7,001 nucleotides of DNA from Planctomycetota bacterium. Its GTDB lineage: Bacteria; Planctomycetota; Phycisphaerae; WQYP01. The notes beneath the pieces were generated by a model that saw nothing but the letters and a program-made list of their open reading frames with translations, made no database searches and was not told where the DNA came from. Where the stretch lies: positions 1-7,001 of the forward strand of contig JAJZCT010000177.1 in the NCBI GenBank assembly GCA_021828925.1, read 5' to 3'. The translations under genes were made by a program, and so were the position numbers. Positions 1 through 5,757 of the stretch are shown here, in pieces; position 1 is the stretch's first letter; the number at the start of each line of letters is the position of its first letter.

Positions 1-1771
1 AATACAAACCGCCGATCACGGATTCTTCCTGAGGAATCAAGCGCTGCCCAAAGGCGTATTGCCCGCTGACACGCAGCAACACCTGATTCGCCAGCACGCT
101 GCGGCCCTCGGCAAAACTCTTATGAAACAACAGCGGCTCAAGATAAAACGAATCTTCGCCGGTCGCCTGCACAATGGCCCACGTTGGATCAGTATTGAGG
201 CGCCCAAGGTTATTCAGTGCCTGCTGCGATGCACTGGTATATTGCCCCAGCGCTGTTACGCTTCCGGTCTGGCGCGACGTATTGCCCGTACGATTTAATC
301 TTAAAGACACATACGGCAGAAAGAAACTCGCACTTCCATTTTGCTGAAAACTAACATTGTCCACATTCACCTGCTGATACTGCGCACCAAGCACACCATA
401 CACAAACAGATTTTTAAATTGCGCGAGGTTGACAATCAGCTCCCCGCCGCCGAAAGAGGTACGCCCGTTAAAATTTAAATTACCTAAACCGACGTTGGAC
501 GCGTTATATTGCTGATACCCTCCGAATACCCGCCCCTGCAGGCGGTCTATACCAAAAATGGGAAATTGATACGATACATTGATATCCTGTGCTTTGGTGA
601 AGCTGGCGGTGTCATAATTGACATTAAGAATATCATCATGACCGGTTAATTGATCATCAATAAATCCGAATTGCTCAACCAGAGAACTGGTTTGCGGCGT
701 GCCGGTGTTGGATATCTGAGCGTAGACCAGCCACGGTTTTGCTTCATGCACCAGATAGTCCAGAGTCACCGAATCAGGTTCACTGCCCGGGGAAAGAGCA
801 ATGCTGACCTGCCGGCCCGGCTGCTGATTGAGGCGCAACACATAGTTATCCAGCCACCGGCGTTCAAGAATATCATCCGCCGCCGCATCGGTGCTTGGTT
901 TGGAGGATGCCTTGATCGGCGAATCGTCACGGATAAAATCTGTACGACTATTATTAATGGTCCGTTTACCGCCAAAGCCCCGCCCCGAAGCAATGGTCCG
1001 CACTTCCTGTACGATGGCCTCATGTATGGATAAATGCAGCGTCGTATCACCGCGGCGGCGCAAGTCTCTTTGGCCGCGGAAATCTTTTCCCGCCACCTGA
1101 ACAAATACACCGATGACTCCAGATGCATTGACATATTTAACTAATTGCTGTTCAATACTTTCCAGGGCGCTTAAATAATAATGCTGTGGCCGATGTTCAG
1201 CATTTATTTGCGCCAGCGTCAATGTCACGGCAGGATACGCCGGCCGGACTGTCTTGCTTCCCGCCACGATGTGCCCCGACGCCACAAAACCGCCCCGGGA
1301 CTCTGCCAGGCGCAAGGGCTGATTCATCAATTGCGCGATCGCCGGAAGAATTTTCCTGGGGTATTTATAATTCAGAACGAATGTGCCAACTATGTAGCGT
1401 GGCCCGTCGGCGGCCGTCGCCGGCGGTAGCTCCGTCAACCGCCGAGGCACCGTTGCCGTACCATGTTCGGGCTTATTGACGGCCAATTTCTTGGCAGATA
1501 GCCCGCGAACTGGTTTCCCGATCGGCTTTTTTTCCACGCCTCCGGAGGCGACCGGTCCAGATGCCGCCGGTTGGGTGGCGGCCAGTAATCCAACGACCGA
1601 ATCATTCGCGGCACCCCAACATAGGTGTGCGCTTGAACTCACGACCAGCGCCGCGGCGAGCCATGTGAATTTTCGGCCACGATTTTCGCTCGCGAACGCT
1701 CTACCAACGCCCCTGAAATCATGACCAGCGGCGAACGGTGCACTCGGGGCGGTACGTATTGAGTCTCTCAT
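1..1771 (-). CDS. ShlB/FhaC/HecB-type two-partner secretion outer-membrane transporter (TpsB), 3' end beyond the window
   Basis: TpsB proteins are outer-membrane beta-barrels with periplasmic POTRA domains that export a large partner exoprotein. Reading the minus strand from the ATG at 1771 gives 590 uninterrupted codons to the window edge. Residues 31-54 form a signal peptide: a basic RGRK stretch, a hydrophobic core, and likely cleavage near CWGA. It follows an unusually long 30-residue N-region. Residues 55-125 are an Ala/Pro/Thr-rich linker. Residues 126-260 hold the POTRA-like part, including IGVFVQV. Residues 305-350 (LDNYVLRLNQQPGR, LDYLVHEAKPW, YAQISNTGT) lead into the barrel. The last residues, RLIPQEESVIGGLY, match the stretch that precedes the SVRGY/TVRGY motif in planctomycete relatives. 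The barrel end, and any adjacent exoprotein gene, would lie to the left. The start is supported by an AAGGAG ribosome site 4 nt upstream, and there is no other plausible start before the signal peptide. Family identity is from recalled sequence similarity. The exported partner is unknown. Confidence 0.88.
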   Translation of the reverse strand, partial: MRDSIRTAPSAPFAAGHDFRGVGRAFASENRGRKFTWLAAALVVSSSAHLCWGAANDSVVGLLAATQPAASGPVASGGVEKKPIGKPVRGLSAKKLAVNKPEHGTATVPRRLTELPPATAADGPRYIVGTFVLNYKYPRKILPAIAQLMNQPLRLAESRGGFVASGHIVAGSKTVRPAYPAVTLTLAQINAEHRPQHYYLSALESIEQQLVKYVNASGVIGVFVQVAGKDFRGQRDLRRRGDTTLHLSIHEAIVQEVRTIASGRGFGGKRTINNSRTDFIRDDSPIKASSKPSTDAAADDILERRWLDNYVLRLNQQPGRQVSIALSPGSEPDSVTLDYLVHEAKPWLVYAQISNTGTPQTSSLVEQFGFIDDQLTGHDDILNVNYDTASFTKAQDINVSYQFPIFGIDRLQGRVFGGYQQYNASNVGLGNLNFNGRTSFGGGELIVNLAQFKNLFVYGVLGAQYQQVNVDNVSFQQNGSASFFLPYVSLRLNRTGNTSRQTGSVTALGQYTSASQQALNNLGRLNTDPTWAIVQATGEDSFYLEPLLFHKSFAEGRSVLANQVLLRVSGQYAFGQRLIPQEESVIGGLY

Positions 1772-1775
1772 GAGT

Positions 1776-1781
1776 CTCCTT
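1776..1781 (-). promoter_or_regulatory. Ribosome binding site of the TpsB gene
   Basis: The minus strand reads AAGGAG, then ACTC, then the ATG at 1771. This near-consensus Shine-Dalgarno site fixes the start of a gene whose signal peptide would otherwise look oddly internal. Confidence 0.7.
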
Positions 1782-1864
1782 GCAATTAGACAACAGGGCG
1801 GATCAGGCTTTTGTACCCGTGCCACCCCACCCAGGCTGCCAGGTCATTATTCAGTGAGTTTTAA

Positions 1865-1892
1865 ATTCTAGATCATGCAATTTAGCTTGCAT
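1865..1892 (-). promoter_or_regulatory. Possible TpsB promoter -10 with an overlapping operator-like dyad
   Basis: On the minus strand, TAGAAT (1865-1870) matches five of six bases of a sigma-70 -10 hexamer. Just upstream, in the position of the -10/-35 spacer, lies the perfect inverted repeat ATGCAA-TTTAGC-TTGCAT (1875-1892). A dyad between -35 and -10 is a common operator position. No good -35 hexamer is present, and six-base arms can occur by chance, so this is a weak candidate. It would give a leader of roughly 90 nt. Confidence 0.3.
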
Positions 1893-2011
1893 TGCCATAT
1901 AGTTTATATATCGCGGGTCAGGATATGCGGCGCGGTCAGAATCTTGCCCATACCCATTAACACGCGATTGCCTTCTTAAGGCTGGTCGCGGCAATACGCC
2001 ACAGGTTCCCT

Positions 2012-2019
2012 ATTATAAT
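2012..2019. promoter_or_regulatory. Palindromic ATTATAAT, a TATAAT hexamer on both strands
   Basis: The self-complementary octamer presents a perfect TATAAT on the plus strand (2014-2019) and on the minus strand (2012-2017). It sits about 240 bp from the TpsB start and 310 bp from the Enzyme I start. Neither strand shows a strong -35: the minus strand has TGGATT at 16 bp or TTGTGG at 19 bp. It could be the -10 of one or both divergent promoters, or simply AT-rich sequence. Confidence 0.25.
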
Positions 2020-2211
2020 TCAAATCAATTGTAAATCCACAACCACGTTTTTTTTGGCGGTGATTGCACTTCTGGCCCACTTGCCTAGTTCAAGCTTGCC
2101 AATCAGGCTTGACAGAGCGGGGGCTTTTTGCCTCCTAACCAACGGTTCCGGATCACTGGATAAAGTCATGAAATGCCGTTATTCTACTAACCAGAGTTTG
2201 TAGCCGCGAAA

Positions 2212-2258
2212 GCCCAATCGGTTGGGCAGCGGCGTTATCAGCGTTCTAAGCGACGCTG
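2212..2258 (+). promoter_or_regulatory. Two tandem hairpins in the putative Enzyme I leader
   Basis: GCCCAA-TCGG-TTGGGC (2212-2227) forms a six-pair stem with a four-base loop. CAGCGT-(8 nt)-ACGCTG (2239-2258) forms a second six-pair stem. They lie 73-120 bp before the Enzyme I start. Neither is followed by a U-run, so they are not intrinsic terminators. If the region is transcribed they would fold in the mRNA leader. No known riboswitch class is recognised. Confidence 0.3.
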
Positions 2259-2331
2259 CATTGCTCCGACGCCCCCTGCCCGATAGCGATATGTACCGGC
2301 GCGGCGGGCATCGCAGCCGGTGAAGCAGGTC

Positions 2332-4077
2332 ATGGAAATAATCAAAGGTATCGGTGTATCCTCGGGCGTGGTGATATGCCCGGTATTACTTCTGTCGGAA
2401 GATCATCTTCATATTGGCCGCCGGTCTATCCAAGCTGCCGAGATCGAGGCCGAAAAACAGCGACTGCAAACCGCCATCAGCTTAAGCAGTGATGACATCC
2501 GTGAATTACGCGATACCACCACCCGCAACCTCGGCAAAGAAACCGGCGCGATTTTCTACTTTCATCTGGGGTTACTCAATGATCGCGAGCTATTAAAAGC
2601 ATTTGTCAGCGGGATTGACGAGCAGCATTACACGGCGGAATACACCGTGCATAAAGCCTTGCGGGAATACGGCAAGCATTTTCTGGAACATCCCGATAAG
2701 TACTTCCGAGAACGCATTAAAGACATCTACGACATTGAACGCCGTTTGCTGCATAAACTCGCCGGACGTGACCGCATCCGCCTGACGGATGCGGACGGCC
2801 CCGTGATCATCGTCGCCAAAGATTTAACACCTTCCCAAACCGCCGCGCTGGATCGGAAGATTGTCAAAGGAATTGCCATTGAAGCCGGCGGTCAGACCAG
2901 CCACACGGCCATCATCGCCAATTCCATGGGAATCCCCGCCGTGGTGGGACTGGAAAATATCACCCATGAAACGGTCTCCGGCGACTTGCTGGTGGTCAAC
3001 GGGTACAGCGGCGTGGTTATTATTGACCCCGATGAAGTTACCATCACCGAGCATAAAAAATATGAGTTGCGGGTTCAAAGCTATGAAACCAAGCTCGAAG
3101 GCATCCGTAATTTGCCGGCTAAAACGCTGGACGGCGTAGAAATCAAGCTCATGGGAAATATCGAATTTCCCCATGAGGTCGATAATGCTCTGAAAAAAGG
3201 AGCCGTCGGAATCGGGTTGTACCGTACCGAATTTTTATACCTTTCGGCGGAACGCGAACCGACGGAAGATGATCATTATGCGGCGTATGCGGAAACAATC
3301 CGGCGATTAGGCGGCCGGCCCATTATCATCCGCACGCTGGACCTTGGTGCCGATAAATATTCGCCATTCCTGGATCAGGCCCCGGAAGCCAATCCGTTCC
3401 TGGGATGTCGCTCAATTCGCCTGTGTCTGCAGAACATTGAAATGTTTAAAACGCAGTTGCGCGCCATCCTGCGGGCCAGCGTGCTGGGCGACGTGTCCGT
3501 GATGTTTCCCATGATTTCTACGCCGCGCGAACTGCGGCAGGCCAGATTTGTGCTCAACGAAGTCATGGACGATCTGGATGAACATAACATCGCGTACAAC
3601 CGCTATATCCGCGTGGGAATGATGGTGGAAGTTCCCTCGGCGGCGTTGTTACCGCATAGTTATGTTGATGAGTCAGATTTTCTTTCCATCGGCAGTAATG
3701 ATTTGATTCAGTATACCCTGGCGGTGGACCGGGGAAATCAGCGCGTGGCTTCTTTGTTTACCGCGGCCCACCCTGCGGTAATCAAGCTGATTCAAAACGT
3801 TATGCGGGCCGCCAAGCGTGGCGAAACGACTGTCAGCCTGTGCGGTGAAATGGGGGGTGATCCGGAATTTACCCTGCTGCTGGTAGGCTTGGGGCTGCGC
3901 AACTTTTCCATTACGCCCCACAATATCCCGCAAATCAAACAGGTCATTCGCAGCATTGATTCACGCGATGCACAAAGGGTTGCCCGGCGGGTGCTGAGTT
4001 TTGAAACACCCCAACAGATTTTGAATTTTCTGCGGGATGAAACGCGGAAAGTATTGCCCGATCTATTACGCGATTAG
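2332..4077 (+). CDS. ptsI: Phosphoenolpyruvate-protein phosphotransferase (PTS Enzyme I)
   Basis: This cytoplasmic enzyme takes phosphate from PEP onto a histidine and passes it to HPr, the first step of the sugar phosphotransferase system (EC 2.7.3.9). Starting at the ATG at 2332 the protein has 581 residues, the usual length for free Enzyme I. It opens with MEIIKGIGVSSG, the normal N-terminus of the family. The N-terminal HPr-binding helical domain spans about residues 1-140. The swivelling domain has GGQTSHTAIIANSMGIPAVVG with phospho-accepting His191. The C-terminal PEP-binding barrel has GIGLYRTEFLYL, DLGADK, NPFLGCRSIR, VGMMVEVPSAALL, DFLSIGSNDLIQYTL and VSLCGEMGGDP with catalytic Cys504. 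All key residues are present, so it should be active. A GTG at 2320 is in frame and would add four residues. Neither start has a strong ribosome site (only AGG, two bases before the ATG), and the ATG is preferred on family length. No HPr or EII gene is next to it. Confidence 0.96.
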   Translation: MEIIKGIGVSSGVVICPVLLLSEDHLHIGRRSIQAAEIEAEKQRLQTAISLSSDDIRELRDTTTRNLGKETGAIFYFHLGLLNDRELLKAFVSGIDEQHYTAEYTVHKALREYGKHFLEHPDKYFRERIKDIYDIERRLLHKLAGRDRIRLTDADGPVIIVAKDLTPSQTAALDRKIVKGIAIEAGGQTSHTAIIANSMGIPAVVGLENITHETVSGDLLVVNGYSGVVIIDPDEVTITEHKKYELRVQSYETKLEGIRNLPAKTLDGVEIKLMGNIEFPHEVDNALKKGAVGIGLYRTEFLYLSAEREPTEDDHYAAYAETIRRLGGRPIIIRTLDLGADKYSPFLDQAPEANPFLGCRSIRLCLQNIEMFKTQLRAILRASVLGDVSVMFPMISTPRELRQARFVLNEVMDDLDEHNIAYNRYIRVGMMVEVPSAALLPHSYVDESDFLSIGSNDLIQYTLAVDRGNQRVASLFTAAHPAVIKLIQNVMRAAKRGETTVSLCGEMGGDPEFTLLLVGLGLRNFSITPHNIPQIKQVIRSIDSRDAQRVARRVLSFETPQQILNFLRDETRKVLPDLLRD

Positions 4078-4078
4078 G

Positions 4079-4108
4079 CAAATGATGAGAGCTGGAACCC
4101 ATCATTTG
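4079..4108 (+). terminator. Perfect 9-bp inverted repeat between Enzyme I and the glycosyltransferase
   Basis: CAAATGATG (4079-4087) and CATCATTTG (4100-4108) are exact reverse complements around a 12-nt loop, starting one base after the Enzyme I stop codon. The stem is AT-rich and is followed by TTAAATC rather than a true U-run. It is therefore at best a weak terminator. It may instead protect the 3' end of the upstream message or lower expression of the downstream gene. Confidence 0.45.
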
Positions 4109-4126
4109 TTAAATCACTGCAATCTC

Positions 4127-4132
4127 TTGGAG
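4127..4132 (+). promoter_or_regulatory. Ribosome binding site of the glycosyltransferase
   Basis: TTGGAG lies five bases before the ATG at 4138. It supports that start over downstream alternatives and leaves room for the complete N-terminal beta strand, VSVIIPTY. Confidence 0.6.
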
Positions 4133-4137
4133 TTTAC

Positions 4138-5253
4138 ATGCCTAAACCCGGCGTGAGCGTCATTATTCCCACCTATCGCGAAGCGGAAAATCTTCCCCGC
4201 CTTATTCCGCAGGCCGCGGCCGCTCTGTCCAGCCGCGGCTGGAACTGGGAAATTATTGTTGTTGATGATAATTCGCCCGATGGAACACGTGAACTGCTGG
4301 CTCAATGGTCCATCCAGTGGCCGCAGCTACGCTATCGGATCCGGGAGACGGATCGCGGCTTGTCATCAGCGGTACTTGCCGGGCTGGCTATGGCGCAATA
4401 TGACTATCTGTTGGTGATGGATGCCGACTTAAGTCACCCGCCGGAATCCATCCCGGCGCTTATTGAGCCACTGCTCGAAGGCAACGCTGATTTCACCATC
4501 GGCTCACGCTATGTGGCTGGCGGAAAAACCGAAGACTGGGGACGCTTCCGATGGATCAATAGCGCTGTGGCGACACTGTTAAGCCGCCCATTTACAAAAT
4601 CGTTGCGTGACCCCATGGCCGGATTCTTTGCCCTGCCCCGGCGCCTGTATCTTGCCGCGGACGAACTGAATCCCATCGGTTATAAAATTGGTCTGGAACT
4701 TATTGTCAAATGCCACGTCACACAGGTGGTAGAAGTTCCCATTGTGTTTCGCAACCGACTGCACGGTGAAAGCAAATTAACCCTCAAAGAGCAGTTTAGA
4801 TATCTCGAACACTTGTCACGGCTTTATGATTACCGGTTCCCGAAAGCCGCGCCGCGTGTAAAATTCCTGATTGCCGCCGCGTGCGGGTCGGTAGCCTGTC
4901 TTGCGATTTATTATGCCGTTTTTGCTTCAGGAGCAACGTTCTTGACGGCGTTAGCTCTGGGATTACTGGCGATGATTGCCGTAACGCTGCTGTTTTTTAT
5001 CCGTTATGTTCGCACGCAGAAATCAGATATTGCCATGCCGCACCCCTACCTGGAGTTTGCCTTTATAAGCACCGTAGAACTGGTCGCCGGCCTGCTGTGC
5101 GGCCAATTTGCCGTGGCCCATACCGGCCGATTCACTTCCGTGCTTTGCGCGTTGGGTGCCTTGCTGATCACCCGATACCTCATGCGCAAAGTATTGCGAC
5201 ACGACCTACGCGGTCTCCGGCATAAGCAGTCGAAAAGCCAACATCCGCCGTAA
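4138..5253 (+). CDS. Family 2 glycosyltransferase, polyprenol-phosphate mannosyltransferase type, with C-terminal membrane domain
   Basis: The 371-residue protein begins with a GT-A domain of the DPM1-like branch of glycosyltransferase family 2. These enzymes usually move a sugar from a nucleotide donor to a polyprenyl phosphate at the cytoplasmic face of the inner membrane. Visible motifs are VSVIIPTYREAENL (7-19), VVDDNSPDGT (41-50), the metal/nucleotide-binding DAD (95-97) within VMDADLSHPPE, GSRYVAGG (122-129), DPMAGFFALPR (158-168), GYKIGLELIVK (181-191) and RLHGESKLTL (207-216). Four hydrophobic segments follow at about 241-262, 265-290, 304-326 and 331-348, with a basic tail. They occupy the place of the GtrA-like domain that is fused to many of these enzymes, though the sequence match there is loose. 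The gene lies 60 bp after Enzyme I on the same strand. The sugar and final acceptor cannot be read from sequence: mannose, glucose and aminosugar are all possible. Confidence 0.92.
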   Translation: MPKPGVSVIIPTYREAENLPRLIPQAAAALSSRGWNWEIIVVDDNSPDGTRELLAQWSIQWPQLRYRIRETDRGLSSAVLAGLAMAQYDYLLVMDADLSHPPESIPALIEPLLEGNADFTIGSRYVAGGKTEDWGRFRWINSAVATLLSRPFTKSLRDPMAGFFALPRRLYLAADELNPIGYKIGLELIVKCHVTQVVEVPIVFRNRLHGESKLTLKEQFRYLEHLSRLYDYRFPKAAPRVKFLIAAACGSVACLAIYYAVFASGATFLTALALGLLAMIAVTLLFFIRYVRTQKSDIAMPHPYLEFAFISTVELVAGLLCGQFAVAHTGRFTSVLCALGALLITRYLMRKVLRHDLRGLRHKQSKSQHPP

Positions 5254-5285
5254 TTGTTTACCCCAGTCGATCTACAACTTCCGGA

Positions 5286-5699
5286 TTGCCCAAGCTTACA
5301 ACTATTGACGGCCCCTTTGAGGCGATGGGCAAAGTGGCCGTTGAACGCCTGATCAAAATGACCCATCTGATTGCGGAGCTCGTCCATTTGCGTCCCCACG
5401 CGCGTATTATCATCGCCCAGATTATCCCTATCGGCGGAGTGGCTCCCGATGGTGTCAGCCATGACCAGGAAGCGATGTTGTTTAATAACGTTATCGCGAC
5501 AAAACTGGTGCCGGATTACCAGAAGAAAGACTACCACGTATCAACGGTCGATGAGCATTCCGCTTTTCAGGACGCCATGGGCCTACCGAGCTTCAGGCAT
5601 CTTCCAGATCAGGTGCATCCGGATATGTACGGATATAAACTCATGGCCAAGGTTTGGGTTAAGGGAATCATAGCGCTTCTTCGCAAACACCAATCATGA
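5286..5699 (+). pseudogene. C-terminal remnant of an SGNH/GDSL-type hydrolase
   Basis: The open frame encodes the second half of an SGNH-hydrolase fold, the family of secreted esterases and lipases that includes carbohydrate acetyl-esterases. From a TTG at 5286, residues 18-50 (AVERLIKMTHLI, then ARIIIAQIIPIGG) match the helix and strand after the GxND block. LFNNVI (65-70) and HVSTVDEH (84-91) follow. DQVHPDMYGYKLMAKVW (108-124) carries the block V Asp/His pair, Asp108 and His111. The first half, with the GDS nucleophile serine and the GxND asparagine, is missing. The frame is open only back to 5226, inside the intact glycosyltransferase, so there is no room for it. Neither the TTG nor the ATG at 5325 has a good ribosome site. 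I read this as a 5'-deleted remnant without catalytic activity. A short functional protein is possible but unlikely. An assembly deletion would look the same. Confidence 0.68.
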
Positions 5700-5742
5700 T
5701 GGATGGTGAAACGCGGCCAGGGATATGTAATAATTTCCGCAT

Positions 5743-5751
5743 GGAAAGGGG
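5743..5751 (+). promoter_or_regulatory. Ribosome binding site of the beta-helix gene
   Basis: GGAAAGGGG ends six bases before the ATG at 5758 and fixes that start directly ahead of the signal peptide. A TAATAAT stretch at 5728-5734 could serve as a -10, but no matching -35 is seen. Confidence 0.55.
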
Positions 5752-5757
5752 AACGAT

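Larger units (their letters stand above)
1772..2331. other. Divergent intergenic region between the TpsB gene and Enzyme I
   Basis: About 560 bp lie between two divergently transcribed genes. I find no long open frame, tRNA-like cloverleaf or insertion-sequence end. What can be seen is: an 18-bp dyad at 1875-1892 beside a TAGAAT hexamer on the minus strand; a palindromic ATTATAAT at 2012-2019; an eight-T run at 2048-2055; a consensus TTGACA at 2109-2114 on the plus strand with no good -10 at the right distance; and two short hairpins at 2212-2258. The region presumably holds promoters for both flanking genes, but none can be assigned firmly by eye. Confidence 0.6.

Noticed and set aside
766..1134. 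122-codon open frame on the minus strand
   Set aside because: It is a one-base-shifted shadow of the TpsB gene on the same strand. Its translation has no family features, while the TpsB frame is continuous and has a signal peptide and a ribosome site.
59..1724. Several plus-strand open frames (for example 650-1033 and 1476-1724)
   Set aside because: All lie antisense to the TpsB coding sequence. They are Arg/Cys-rich and lack domain similarity or ribosome sites.
2048..2055. Eight-T run as an intrinsic terminator
   Set aside because: No stable GC-rich stem immediately precedes it on the plus strand, and no gene ends there on either strand.
1802..2110. ATCAGGCTT repeated at 1802-1810 and 2102-2110 as a possible mobile-element or attachment repeat
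   Set aside because: It is only nine bases, with no recombinase or transposase-like content between the copies. Chance is the simpler explanation.
1772..2331. A tRNA or small RNA gene in the intergenic region
   Set aside because: I found no T-arm GGTTCRANTCC, acceptor-stem pairing or CCA-ended cloverleaf on either strand, and no terminator that would bound a small RNA.
2824..3933. Minus-strand open frames within Enzyme I
   Set aside because: They are antisense shadows of a strongly conserved enzyme gene and show no independent features.
5046..5537. 163-codon minus-strand frame across the glycosyltransferase end and the SGNH remnant
   Set aside because: It is antisense to two recognisable protein sequences, and its translation is unlike any known family.
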